IMG/VR virus record: IMGVR_UViG_3300030329_002079
Location: 1-32,606 of that record
Origin: a virus
DNA length: 32,606 nucleotides
Strand: one strand, 5' to 3'
Below are positions 21,156 through 30,527 of the stretch, in pieces (the first letter of the stretch is position 1; each line of letters opens with the position of its first letter). The notes under the pieces were generated by a model. It worked only from the letters and a program-made list of their open reading frames with translations, was not told where the DNA came from and searched no databases. A program made the translations under genes and the position numbers.

Positions 21156-23000
21156 ATGGCGTTAGCAACCCTTTTCCAAGACATAGGTGTTAATGATGCT
21201 GCTGAAGCCAGAGCAGTAATATACAAGATCCTTAACAAGAAGACCTCTGACCTAACCCCGCAACAGCAAGGCATGTTAGGCACAGGGATTTACAGGGATA
21301 TTTCTGATGAACTTGATATTTTAGATGCTGCTGGCAACCCTATTACCCGCACCAGCACAGTTACATTGCCATCTGGCGAAAAGATGGAATCAAAATTTTC
21401 TGCAACCCCGCCACCACAAGAGCGTCAACCAGCCAATGTTGTTCAATCATCGCCTACTTCAGCTTCCTTGCGTGTTGGCCCTGGTTCTGGTTCATATCAG
21501 GATATATATGGAGAGCCTTGGTGGGATTTTTTTGGCCCTTTGTATCCAGATTTGTCTTTTATTTTTAGCAGCGAAAGTGACGATGTTTATTCAGAAACAA
21601 GAGAAATAATAGAAAGGGCTTATAACGCAGAAACAGCAGAAGAAGCAGCAGAGATATTAGCCCCTCTTTATAATGTATCTATTGAGCAACTTATAGATTC
21701 ATTAAAGCGTCATCCAGGGGGTAGATTTTACGACCCAGATTATGAGCCTCAAGGCGAGGATGATGATGAAATAGTAGACCCCAACAAACAAGATCCTGAC
21801 TTAGACGGTACGGGAGCCGTCAATGACTTAATTGCACAAAGCTATTTAACTGCTGTTACACCATTTGTCCAAGACCCAGAAACAGTTAAAAGACTCCTAA
21901 AAGAGTGGAATAAAGGCACTCCTTTAGACGAGGCTCTTAATAAAATTCTTCAAGAAATGTTGCTGGGCGGCGGCGGCATAGGCGTTGAAATTACTGGAAA
22001 AACGCCAGAATATCTTTTAATTAAAATTCCTGGAATTCCAACGGAATTACTGACTGCTGCTGGTATTAATAAGATAAGATTAAAAAATCCTGACGGTACT
22101 TTTAAAACAATCCCAGAAATTACTGGGGAAATAGGCGGCGCAATAAAGAAAACTATAGAAAAAATAGGAGAGATACCAAGAAAAGTTATAGGGAAGATAA
22201 AAGATTTGTCTGAAGCAGGAAGTCCAGAAGACATTCTTGTAATTATGGAAGATATTTTTAATTCAGGGGAATACATTGGCCCTGATGGTACGATTGTTAA
22301 AACCCCGCCTTGGCTTACTGGAGAAGTCATAGGCGAGCTAAAGGATCTTCTTAAAGACCTTAGCACAAAGTGGAGAGAAGGAGATGAAGAGGCTTCAAGT
22401 TTCTTTGGAATTCCTTTTCCAATAATTGATGTAACGCCAGACATTGATCCAACCCCAAGCATAGACGTAACGCCAAGCATTGACGTAACTCCCAGCATAG
22501 ATGTTACTCCAAGCATAGACGTAACTCCTAGTATAGATGTAACGCCAAGCATAGATGTCACTCCAAGCATAGATGTAACGCCCAGTATAGATGTCACTCC
22601 TAGTATAGATGTGACCCCTAGTATAGATGTGACCCCTAGTATAGATGTGACCCCTAGTATTGATGTAACTCCCAGTATTGATGTAACTCCTAGCATTGAT
22701 GTAACGCCCAGTATAGATGTTACTTTTCAAGTCACTCCCGAAGTAACGACTTCAGCAACGCCTGAAGTAACGCTGGGAGTAACTCCTACTGAAGAAAATG
22801 GCGGTGGTGGTGGAGTCGCTGGCGGCGGCGGTATGTTCAAGCCACATATAGGGGGAATTAACTACGGCCTTGCTGGGTTTAATCCCGTGCTTCATCCTGA
22901 CAAAGATTATAATGTGGCTCTTGACCGTATAATGTTTGAGAATTTAACTTCGCCAGCAACTAAAAAAGAAAGACTGTTTGGTGATTTTGATGTGGCTTAG
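21156..23000 (+). CDS. Virion-type protein with 15-fold PSIDVT repeat
   Basis: A 614-residue protein. Residues 1-70 look helical, and 71-430 mix Pro-rich, acidic and strand segments. Residues 434-523 are 15 perfect copies of the hexapeptide PSIDVT, then TFQVTPEVTTSATPEVTLGVTPTEE, a Gly-rich hinge (GGGGGVAGGGGMFKPHIGG) and a C-terminal domain (YNVALDRIMFENLTS). The repeat is likely an extended stalk. The 'MFKP..GI.Y' ending occurs in variable structural proteins of marine phages. It sits between lysozyme and the tail tube genes, a place for a fibre or internal virion protein; I cannot name it more closely. Confidence 0.7.
   Translation: MALATLFQDIGVNDAAEARAVIYKILNKKTSDLTPQQQGMLGTGIYRDISDELDILDAAGNPITRTSTVTLPSGEKMESKFSATPPPQERQPANVVQSSPTSASLRVGPGSGSYQDIYGEPWWDFFGPLYPDLSFIFSSESDDVYSETREIIERAYNAETAEEAAEILAPLYNVSIEQLIDSLKRHPGGRFYDPDYEPQGEDDDEIVDPNKQDPDLDGTGAVNDLIAQSYLTAVTPFVQDPETVKRLLKEWNKGTPLDEALNKILQEMLLGGGGIGVEITGKTPEYLLIKIPGIPTELLTAAGINKIRLKNPDGTFKTIPEITGEIGGAIKKTIEKIGEIPRKVIGKIKDLSEAGSPEDILVIMEDIFNSGEYIGPDGTIVKTPPWLTGEVIGELKDLLKDLSTKWREGDEEASSFFGIPFPIIDVTPDIDPTPSIDVTPSIDVTPSIDVTPSIDVTPSIDVTPSIDVTPSIDVTPSIDVTPSIDVTPSIDVTPSIDVTPSIDVTPSIDVTPSIDVTPSIDVTFQVTPEVTTSATPEVTLGVTPTEENGGGGGVAGGGGMFKPHIGGINYGLAGFNPVLHPDKDYNVALDRIMFENLTSPATKKERLFGDFDVA
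22455..22724 (+). repeat. Fifteen 18-bp tandem repeats encoding PSIDVT
   Basis: Fifteen in-frame units, all translating as PSIDVT, but with many synonymous differences (cca/ccc/cct, agc/agt, ata/att, gac/gat, gta/gtt/gtc/gtg, acg/act/acc). Copies 9-11 (22599-22652) are identical to each other and are probably recent expansions. The amino-acid sequence is thus held constant while the DNA drifts. Confidence 0.93.
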
Positions 23001-23025
23001 ATGATTATTTTAGAGGAATGATCTA

Positions 23026-23673
23026 ATGACTTATTTAGATTTAGTAAACAACGTCCTGAGAAGGCTGCGGGAAACAGAGGTTTCTACAGTTCCTGCTAAC
23101 TCTTACAGCAAGCTAATCGGTGATTTTATTAATGATGCCAAAGACCTTGTAGAGAACGCCTGGGACTGGTCTGAGTTACGGTCTGTTATAACGCTGACAA
23201 CTTCTGATGGAGACTATACTTATACGCTGACAGGATCAGGGCATAAGATTAAAGAGTTTCTTGTAATTAACGATACGTCAGACATAGTAATGGAATACAG
23301 GACAAATAACTGGTTTGAAAAGCAGTTCCTGTTGCAAACGCCTTTGAGTGGCGCACCTAAATACTACACATATAACGGTGCTGACTCTGCTGGCGACATG
23401 ATCCTGGAAGTTTACCCAAAGCCTGATGGGGTTTATTCAATAAAGTTCAAAGCAGCAAAGCGTAACGCAAGTCTTAGCAGCGACTCTGATACGTTGAAAG
23501 TCCCAGCAGTCCCTGTAATCCACCTTGCAGTGGCGTTTGCTTCAAGGGAAAGAGGGGAAACAGGTGGAACGTCTACCCCTGAATATTTCGAGATGGCAAA
23601 CAAGTACCTGTCAGATGCGATAGCACAAGATTCTGGCAGACACCCAGAAGAACTGATCTTCTATACATCCTGA
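23026..23673 (+). CDS. Tail tubular protein A-like (head-tail adaptor)
   Basis: Protein that joins the portal to the tail, like T7 gp11. The 215-residue sequence opens TYLDLVNNVLRRLRETEVSTV, then FINDAKDLVENAWDWSEL, the classic start of the family. A strand-rich part follows (YTYTLTGSGHKIKEFLVIND) and the end 'PVIHLAVAFASRERGETGG...A.KYLSDAIAQD' is conserved. Length matches T7 gp11 (about 196). It directly precedes the tail tubular B analogue, as in T7-like genomes. AGAGGA precedes the ATG. Confidence 0.85.
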   Translation: MTYLDLVNNVLRRLRETEVSTVPANSYSKLIGDFINDAKDLVENAWDWSELRSVITLTTSDGDYTYTLTGSGHKIKEFLVINDTSDIVMEYRTNNWFEKQFLLQTPLSGAPKYYTYNGADSAGDMILEVYPKPDGVYSIKFKAAKRNASLSSDSDTLKVPAVPVIHLAVAFASRERGETGGTSTPEYFEMANKYLSDAIAQDSGRHPEELIFYTS

Positions 23674-23680
23674 GAAACTA

Positions 23681-25228
23681 ATGGCACAAGAATTAAAAAG
23701 TATCAACCTTGTAGCACCAGCTTTCAAAGGGATTAACACAGAAGACTCCCCGCTGGCTCAAGACCCGTCTTTTGCAGAAGTAGCAGATAACGCTGTTATA
23801 GACCAGCGTGGACGTATTGCTGCCCGTAAAGGTCTTAGTGTTATTACAACGAACAAGACTGCGCTAGGCTCTGCCAAGATACGGGCAATCAAAGAGTTTA
23901 AAAACGATGCAGGGACTACCAAGGTCTTTTCTGTAGGTAATAACAAGATACTTAGCGGGACAGCTACCCTTTCTGACGAAACCCCTGGCAGCTACAGCAT
24001 TAGTGCTGATAACTGGAAGATGGTTACGTTTAATGACAGCATTTATTTTTACCAAAGGGGTTATCAGCCTTTAATCTATAACACGATTGCGTCAGGGACT
24101 TCAGGCGGTGCTAACAGTGACGTAGTAACCTTGAGTTCCGTCAACAGTGCTTCCGGCCTTACGTCTTCGATGTACGGCAATGAGGTTCTGGCAGCTTATG
24201 GTAGGCTCTGGACAGCAGACTTTGCCTCTGATAAATCTACAATTTACTGGTCTGACCTCTTGGCAGGGCATATATGGACAGGTGGAAGCTCTGGATCGAT
24301 AGACATCTCTAAAGTCTGGCCTGATGGCTATGATGAGATTGTTGCTTTGTCTGCCCACAACAACCATTTGATTATCTTTGGTAAACGGAGTGTTGTTGTT
24401 TACTCAGGGGCTACTACACCTTCATCAATGACATTAGCTGACACAGTTTCTGGTGTTGGCTGTGTAGACAGGGACACAGTACAGGCTACGGGTACGGATG
24501 TATTATTCTTATCCCAGACAGGACTTAAAAGTTTCGGCAGGACAATACAAGAGAAATCCATGCCGCTCAGCAGTTTGTCTGGCACGATTACTAAAGACAT
24601 CATTGCTACGCTGACGGCTGAGACAGACTTTTTCAGGTCTGTTTACCATCCAGAAGAAAACTTCTATCTGGTGACGTTTGTTAGCCAGGATCTAACATTC
24701 TGTTTTGATGTCAGGGGAACTTTAGACAATGGCTCTTACAGGGCTACACGCTGGCCTACTACTGGCTTTACGTCTTATAGCAGAAAGGATGACGGGACGT
24801 TGCTTATAGGCAGCGCACAGGGTATTGGGAAGTATTCAGGCTATCAGGACAACAGCAGTTCTTATCGTTTCCAATACACAAGTCCTGAACTTTCCTTTGG
24901 TGACCCTGCTAAACTCAAGTTCTTAAAGAAGATAAGACCCACTATTTTCGGTGGTGAAGACTCAAGCATCTTCTTTAGATGGGCGTATGATTTTAATTCT
25001 TCCTCCGCTTCTGCAACAATAACACTCTCCAGTGATGCTACTTCTGAATATAACGTAGCCCAATACAATATTGACCAGTTTACATCTGGACAGTTTCTTT
25101 CGCGTAACAACGTCAATACAACAGGCAGTGGCGGGACTTTAGCTATTAACATGGAATCTGACATTGACGGAAAAGAAATGTCATTACAGGAAATAAACGT
25201 GCTTGCGCTATTAGGTAAAACGATATGA
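23681..25228 (+). CDS. Tail tubular protein B-like (tail nozzle)
   Basis: A 515-residue strand-rich protein with LVAPAFKGINTEDSPLAQDPSFAEVADNAVIDQRGRIAARKGLS at the N-terminus, the usual opening of the family. A YYWSDLLAGH-type central region, a GKRSVVVYSGA segment and the VDRDTVQATGTDVLFLSQTGL stretch suggest beta-propeller blades, as in T7 gp12. It forms the end of the short tail through which DNA passes. Its stop overlaps the start of the mini-ORF at 25225 (ATGA). Confidence 0.83.
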   Translation: MAQELKSINLVAPAFKGINTEDSPLAQDPSFAEVADNAVIDQRGRIAARKGLSVITTNKTALGSAKIRAIKEFKNDAGTTKVFSVGNNKILSGTATLSDETPGSYSISADNWKMVTFNDSIYFYQRGYQPLIYNTIASGTSGGANSDVVTLSSVNSASGLTSSMYGNEVLAAYGRLWTADFASDKSTIYWSDLLAGHIWTGGSSGSIDISKVWPDGYDEIVALSAHNNHLIIFGKRSVVVYSGATTPSSMTLADTVSGVGCVDRDTVQATGTDVLFLSQTGLKSFGRTIQEKSMPLSSLSGTITKDIIATLTAETDFFRSVYHPEENFYLVTFVSQDLTFCFDVRGTLDNGSYRATRWPTTGFTSYSRKDDGTLLIGSAQGIGKYSGYQDNSSSYRFQYTSPELSFGDPAKLKFLKKIRPTIFGGEDSSIFFRWAYDFNSSSASATITLSSDATSEYNVAQYNIDQFTSGQFLSRNNVNTTGSGGTLAINMESDIDGKEMSLQEINVLALLGKTI

Positions 25229-25281
25229 GCAACTATACGAAAACAAAGACTTTCAGCATAACTAATGGAGGGTCTTACTGA
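25225..25281 (+). CDS. 18-codon mini-ORF resembling tail fibre N-terminus
   Basis: Reads MSNYTKTKTFSITNGGSY. The first seven residues equal those of the tail fibre at 13350 (MSNYTKT). It overlaps the tail tubular B stop (ATGA) and its stop overlaps the ATG of the next gene (TGATG), so it is coupled on both sides. It may be a remnant of a lost fibre gene, a leader peptide or a real short protein. There is no domain content to judge. Confidence 0.4.
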   Translation: MSNYTKTKTFSITNGGSY

Positions 25282-26549
25282 TGGCTCACGAATGGTGGCA
25301 TTTTTGGGATGAAGGAGAGGGTGCAGAGACATTATTGGGCGGTGCTGGTGCTGCTGCTGGTCTTGCTCTTGCAAAAAAAGGTTACGATGAGCTAGGAAGA
25401 ATAGGCGAAAGGGCTTTTAGTGGGTTTGCTGGGACTGGCGGTCTTGCTGATGTCCTTTCAGGCAGACTGGATTTCCAGCCATACACCGTAACGACTGCTA
25501 CTGGCAGTAATTTTGGCATGTCGCAAGCTCCCTCAACAGGCAGTATAGGGCGTGTCGATCCAAACCTTACCAATCAAGGTTTATTTGATGCCTACAACGC
25601 AGCTAATACGAGTCCAGAGGTACAAGCAGCATTTGCGGCTGGAGCAAATAGCCAAGCGTCTGCTAACGAGCTTGCCGCTTTCAATATGGGAGTCCCCGAT
25701 CTAAATAACGATGGCAGGATTTCAAACGAAGAGTTTTCTTCGTGGAGTGGGTATCCAGCGTGGGCTGCACAGCAAGGTGGAAATTATTTAATCAACGATG
25801 GAACAGACCCTGGAGGGATTCCAGGATCAAGATTTACTGGGGAGTATGACGCAAGCGGGAACCCTATTTATGTATCTCCTCCTACTTCTGGGACTGCCTC
25901 TACTGCTGGTACGACTGCTGGCACTACTGCTGGCACGACTGCTGGGGAACAGTATGCTCCTGGGCAGATGGATTACCTGCTAACCCTTTCCGATGACGAA
26001 AAAAAGTTCTACGAGGATCGTTTAAAGGGTGCTAAAAGCATGTTTGAAGCAGCAGAGGCGGATACTGCTACCCGTGAACAAGAGGTTTACGACCGCATGA
26101 TGGCTGCTATGGCTCCAGAAAGGGAGCGGCAAAGGCTAGCCCTGGAAGAGCGGTTAGCAGGTCAGGGCAGGTTAGGTGTCCGTACTGGCATGTTTGGCGG
26201 CACACCTGAACAACTGGCACAGGCACAGGCTGAAGAAGAAGCCAGAAATCAGGCAATCCTTAATGCAATGACCTTTGCAGGACAGGAGCAGCAACGTCAG
26301 GCTGCTTTAGGTTCAGGGATGTTAGCTGCTGGTTATGTCCCACAGGCGCAGCTTCTTGGCGCAGTAACCCCAGGGATGACAGCATCAGAACGCCGCCGAC
26401 AGTCGGTATCTGAAGCTACACAAGCATATGGGGAAACGTATGCCGCAGGTCTTCAGGCTCTGTTACAGTCAGCACTGGGACAGGCTGGTATTGCTGGTGG
26501 TTTTGGCACAAGCATGGCTAACGCTGCACTAGGCGGCTTGTTTAAATAG
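25281..26549 (+). CDS. Internal virion-type protein with EF-hand-like loop
   Basis: A 422-residue Ala/Gly/Gln-rich protein. A hydrophobic Gly/Ala segment lies near the start (LLGGAGAAAGLALAKKG), DLNNDGRISNEE (140-151) is a canonical EF-hand loop, TAGTTAGTTAGTTAG is a short repeat (around residue 208), and the long helical C-terminal half has ERERQRLALEERLAGQGRLGVRTGMFGGTPEQLAQAQAEEEARNQ. The latter is the common pattern of short-tail phage ejection proteins. It follows the tail tube gene, where T7-like genomes place internal virion proteins. GGAGG precedes the ATG. Confidence 0.65.
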   Translation: MAHEWWHFWDEGEGAETLLGGAGAAAGLALAKKGYDELGRIGERAFSGFAGTGGLADVLSGRLDFQPYTVTTATGSNFGMSQAPSTGSIGRVDPNLTNQGLFDAYNAANTSPEVQAAFAAGANSQASANELAAFNMGVPDLNNDGRISNEEFSSWSGYPAWAAQQGGNYLINDGTDPGGIPGSRFTGEYDASGNPIYVSPPTSGTASTAGTTAGTTAGTTAGEQYAPGQMDYLLTLSDDEKKFYEDRLKGAKSMFEAAEADTATREQEVYDRMMAAMAPERERQRLALEERLAGQGRLGVRTGMFGGTPEQLAQAQAEEEARNQAILNAMTFAGQEQQRQAALGSGMLAAGYVPQAQLLGAVTPGMTASERRRQSVSEATQAYGETYAAGLQALLQSALGQAGIAGGFGTSMANAALGGLFK

Positions 26550-26559
26550 GAGATAGGTA

Positions 26560-27801
26560 ATGCCTACATTTTCACAACAATTTCTCGCTAACCTAGGAAC
26601 TGGAGGAGGTATGCTCCAGGGTTTTAGTGACCTTGGTGGTGCTATTGGCGGCATTGGTGGTCAGATAAAAGAGAGACGAAGACTTGCCGAAGAAGCTGCC
26701 GAACTTAAAAATTCAGGTTTAAAGCCAGGAACTTCTGGTTATATTGCAATTCAGGCTAGGCAAGCGGCAGCAAGAGGCGATAGAGATTTAGCAATAAAAT
26801 ATGCAAACGCCGCTGCCGTAGCAAAAAATAATGAAGAGACTTTGGCGCTTGCTACATTAAAAAACAAGAGAGAACAACAAAAATTTAGTCAAGAGCAAGA
26901 AGGTACACTGGCTGTTGCTAAAGGAGTAATTACGGATCTCCATCAAGCATCAACGACAAAAAAAGATCTTAGTGGAAATCAATTAACACAAGATGCTTTA
27001 AGAAGAGTTAACCAAATGTTGCTCCAAGCGTCAGGGGCTGGTATGGGAGCCGCAAAGTTAGTTGAGGAAAAAAACAAGTTAATAGGGGGTCCAGAAAAAG
27101 AACTTTATGTAATAACTGATTCTCTTTCAGGAACACAAAGAGTTGTCAGTATGAGCAAAGACAATCCTGTTAATCTTGGAGAAAACGAAACGATTTCTAA
27201 AATTGCAAGTACTGTATACGAAGGAAGTGCTGGGATTACTGGAAATGAACAACAGTTTAATATCGAGCCTAAAGAATTTGGCGGAGGATTAGAAGGCGTT
27301 AATATTATTGCAGAAGCAACTGGATTTGTTGATAGGATAAGAAAGGGATTAGAGGGAAATGTAATAACAGAATCTCTAGTAGAAGCGGAAGATACTGTTG
27401 GAGCATATCAGGTATTAACATCTACTGTTAAGGACATAGAAGGTGCTTTTGCTAAAAACCCTAAATTTCCTGAAGGGGAAAGAGAGCAAATTCAAAATTT
27501 AGGATTGTCAGAGTTAGCACAATCTGTATTTTCTTCAGAGTCTGCAATAAGAAGCAAATTGAAAGCTAGTGTAGATATGTTTGAAGGAATGAGGATTAGA
27601 GAGATTAATTTTCAAAATGACCCAAACACAGAATCTGGCGCAAGAAGAGACTCGCAAGACAGAGCTAAAACGCTGTCAGAAAGTATATCTAAAATAAAAG
27701 GCATTCTTCAGTCTGGTCAGCAAAACGCTACTCAAAACCGAAACGGTTTGCCTGACGATGTAGAGGTTCTTGTAAACCAATATAATACTGGGGGGGACTA
27801 A
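26560..27801 (+). CDS. Probable internal virion (ejection) protein
   Basis: A 413-residue protein. The N-terminus is Gly-rich and amphipathic (TGGGMLQGFSDLGGAIGGIGGQI), the rest is helix-rich with many Ala, Glu and Lys (RQAAARGDRDLAIKYANAAAVAKNNEETLALATLKNKRE) and ends QYNTGGD. No catalytic motif is seen. It is second of three large genes between tail tube and the convergent gene junction, the slot for proteins injected with DNA. AGGAGATAGGTA precedes the ATG. GC is lower here than in head genes. Confidence 0.6.
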   Translation: MPTFSQQFLANLGTGGGMLQGFSDLGGAIGGIGGQIKERRRLAEEAAELKNSGLKPGTSGYIAIQARQAAARGDRDLAIKYANAAAVAKNNEETLALATLKNKREQQKFSQEQEGTLAVAKGVITDLHQASTTKKDLSGNQLTQDALRRVNQMLLQASGAGMGAAKLVEEKNKLIGGPEKELYVITDSLSGTQRVVSMSKDNPVNLGENETISKIASTVYEGSAGITGNEQQFNIEPKEFGGGLEGVNIIAEATGFVDRIRKGLEGNVITESLVEAEDTVGAYQVLTSTVKDIEGAFAKNPKFPEGEREQIQNLGLSELAQSVFSSESAIRSKLKASVDMFEGMRIREINFQNDPNTESGARRDSQDRAKTLSESISKIKGILQSGQQNATQNRNGLPDDVEVLVNQYNTGGD

Positions 27802-27803
27802 TA

Positions 27804-30527
27804 ATGGCTGAAGCTAATCCAAAAACACTTGCCCCTATGGAAAAAGTTTACGATGCTCTTAGGGCGGCTCACTTGGCGCATGAAAATGCAACAACGCAAG
27901 CAGAAAAAGATAGTCATAGGCGTAACGCTGAGAAATTAGCTAATTACATTAGATCTCAATCAAACCCTCGTCCTAAAGAGCAAGAAAAAGCGGGGGTAAC
28001 ACGATCTATTGCTGATGCAATTTTAGAATTAGGAACAGGCGTTGTCGGTTTTCCTGCTGACATATCTCAGGCTTTAGGTTCTGATCCATTAACGCCTACG
28101 TCTGCTGAATTAAATAGAATGCTTGCGGAAGGAGGAATACACTCTGGTGTTGGCGTTGAAGGTGTTGGTCTGTCTGAAAGAACAGATGCTGGCGGGTTTT
28201 CTAAAGTAGCTTCAGATGTCATATCTACTGCTGTCCCTGTGGCTGCTGGCACAGGTATGTTAGCTCAAGCAACAAGACCATTAGCTTCTTATGCAGCCCA
28301 AACTGCTCCCTCAGTAGCAGCCTTATCTGCCCCTTCTACAGCGGGGAAAAGAATTGTTAGGGAGATTGCAGAAACTGCTGCTAAAAATCCAAGGGCATTC
28401 TTAAGCACAGAATTGACGGCGGCAACAACCGCAGGATTAGGGGCCGCAACAGCAGGGGAAATTTTTCCTGAAATAGAAGGAGCAGAAACTGTTGGTGGAA
28501 TAGTAGGAGCGATAGCAAATCCAGCGACCACTGTTCCTGCTCTAATTCAAGGGGGCGGCAAAGCTTTTAACTCTCTTATGAGTATTTTTGGCAAAGCTGG
28601 TCAGGAAAGAAGGGCTGCAAATATTATAGCAGAGGTAGTTAAAGAGAACGGTGGTGATATAAACACAGTTTTAAAGTCACTTCTTGTGGCTGATGATGTT
28701 CCATCATCTGCCCCTAGTGCAATCAAGACGGGGGATAAAGGTCTTGCTGCACTTCAAAGATTTATTTCTCAAAGATCTCCTGATTCAGACAGGGCTTTAA
28801 ATGAAGCGACGGAGCAAGCATTCCAAGAAATGAGAAATACTGTTTATAAATTAAGAAATACTGGCGACCCCCAGGCTTTAAGAATTGCAGCGTCTTTAGA
28901 AAAAGAAATGTTAAAAGACCAAATTGACCAGCGTATTCAAATTGCTCAAACAGCAGTAGATGATCAGGTTTCTAAAATTGACATTGGCACTACTGTTGAA
29001 GACACAGGTATCGCAGTAAGAGAAATATTAGATGAGGCAAGAAAAGAATTAAGAACAATTGAAAAAATGCTATGGAACAAGCTCCCAGATAATGTATCTC
29101 TTGTTTCAAAAAATACCAACAATGCGTGGCTAAAAATTCAAGAAGATGAAGCTCCTGAACTATTAGCAAGAAGAGTCCCTGTTGATTTTCAAAAATTATT
29201 AGCAAGGTATAGCCAATCACCAACGGTTTCTAGCAAACAATTAAAGAAATTTCGCAGTGATTTAAGATCTCAAGCAGAGGATATGAGGTCTGGCTTATCG
29301 CCAAACAGGGAAGGCGCAAGGATTTTGGAAGAGTTGGCAGAAGCAGTTGGTAAAGACATGGACGGATTGCCTGGATATGAAACAGCAAGCAATTTTACAG
29401 CAGCGTACCATGAAAAATTTACAAAAACTTTTGTGGGTAAAATTCAATCAAGAACAGCTTATGGCGGACAAGCAGTTGCCCCAGAATCTACTTTAGAGTC
29501 TGCATTTTCTGGAGGGTCTTCAACAGGATCAACTCGTTTTGGGCAGATAGAGCAAGCGGCTAAAATGGCTGATGAAAGAGTCTCAGGCGAACTAGGACTT
29601 GCCCAGAAAGTCCTTGAGGAGCAAGAAAAGTTCTTGAAGACGTTGGCGCAAAGATATCTTGACGAAGACAATACAATTAAACCTGGACTTGCAAACTTTA
29701 TAAGAAAAAACAGAAGGCTATTAGAGAGATTCCCAGGATTAAGAGAAGAACTAACAGACATGCAAACCCTGTCCAACACCTTAAAAGATGTCAAAATCAG
29801 AGCAAAAAAACGCCAAAGTGATTTCGATAAATCTGCAATTAGTCAGGTTGCTGCTAACGAAAACCCTGACGTAGTAATTGGTTCTATATTGTCTGGCAAG
29901 ACTCCAGCAGAAACATATTCTGAATTAGCGTCTGCTGCGAAAAACTCTAGCAAGTCGGCAATAGATGGATTAAGGACAGCAACTCTTAAAAATAGATGGG
30001 ATGCTTCAGGGAAAGAAACTCCTTTTCAAAACTTTCAAGACAATATGGAAAGCGTTTTTCCTTTAATGAGAGCTAATGAAGTTATGTCTCCTGAAGAGGT
30101 ATCTCGACTTGAAAGGTTAGTTGCCACAGCCGCTAAAATGGAAAGAAATGCAGCAGAAGTTGTCGGCAGAGCAGGTGATGTTGCTTCTCCAGTAGAGTCC
30201 AATGTTTTAGATACAATTATAAGAATAGCTGGCGCAAAAGCAGGGGCTTCTGTAGCTGGCGAGACATCTGGAGCAACACTTGTTGCAGCAGGGCAAGGAT
30301 CTAAATTCCTAAGAAAGCTTCTTCAAGACAGTCCTTTTGATAAAACATTTAAGATTTTAGAGCAAGCCGCATTAGATCCGCAGTTAATGGCAGATCTCTT
30401 GATGAGAACTACAGATCCAAAATTACAGGCTAGTGCTTTTAGAAGAATACATGCGGCATTATTTTCAGCAGCCATTGTTGAAGAGCCTCCCGAACAGCAA
30501 GAAGAAAAGATGGTTGTTAACCAGTAA
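27804..30527 (+). CDS. Large internal virion (ejection) protein
   Basis: A 907-residue protein, the longest in the window. It has a helical, charged N-terminus, a hydrophobic Ala/Gly-rich stretch (about 75-260: VVGFPADISQ, STAVPVAAGTGMLAQ, GGIVGAIANPATTVPALIQGGG) that could insert into membrane, then about 600 residues of long helices (REILDEARKELRTIEKMLW, EKVLEEQEKFLKTLAQRYLDE) and an acidic end. No lysozyme or transglycosylase motif was found. The layout fits proteins extruded into the host envelope during genome entry. The stop overlaps the leftward gene at 30517 by eleven bases. Confidence 0.62.
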   Translation: MAEANPKTLAPMEKVYDALRAAHLAHENATTQAEKDSHRRNAEKLANYIRSQSNPRPKEQEKAGVTRSIADAILELGTGVVGFPADISQALGSDPLTPTSAELNRMLAEGGIHSGVGVEGVGLSERTDAGGFSKVASDVISTAVPVAAGTGMLAQATRPLASYAAQTAPSVAALSAPSTAGKRIVREIAETAAKNPRAFLSTELTAATTAGLGAATAGEIFPEIEGAETVGGIVGAIANPATTVPALIQGGGKAFNSLMSIFGKAGQERRAANIIAEVVKENGGDINTVLKSLLVADDVPSSAPSAIKTGDKGLAALQRFISQRSPDSDRALNEATEQAFQEMRNTVYKLRNTGDPQALRIAASLEKEMLKDQIDQRIQIAQTAVDDQVSKIDIGTTVEDTGIAVREILDEARKELRTIEKMLWNKLPDNVSLVSKNTNNAWLKIQEDEAPELLARRVPVDFQKLLARYSQSPTVSSKQLKKFRSDLRSQAEDMRSGLSPNREGARILEELAEAVGKDMDGLPGYETASNFTAAYHEKFTKTFVGKIQSRTAYGGQAVAPESTLESAFSGGSSTGSTRFGQIEQAAKMADERVSGELGLAQKVLEEQEKFLKTLAQRYLDEDNTIKPGLANFIRKNRRLLERFPGLREELTDMQTLSNTLKDVKIRAKKRQSDFDKSAISQVAANENPDVVIGSILSGKTPAETYSELASAAKNSSKSAIDGLRTATLKNRWDASGKETPFQNFQDNMESVFPLMRANEVMSPEEVSRLERLVATAAKMERNAAEVVGRAGDVASPVESNVLDTIIRIAGAKAGASVAGETSGATLVAAGQGSKFLRKLLQDSPFDKTFKILEQAALDPQLMADLLMRTTDPKLQASAFRRIHAALFSAAIVEEPPEQQEEKMVVNQ

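Noticed and set aside
21950-22696. Long minus-strand frame rich in LGVTS repeats
   Set aside because: It is the antisense of the PSIDVT array; the plus-strand gene has start, ribosome site, and codon drift that keeps the plus-strand amino acids.
22455-22724. CRISPR-like array
   Set aside because: Continuous 18-bp coding repeats without spacers; part of a protein gene.
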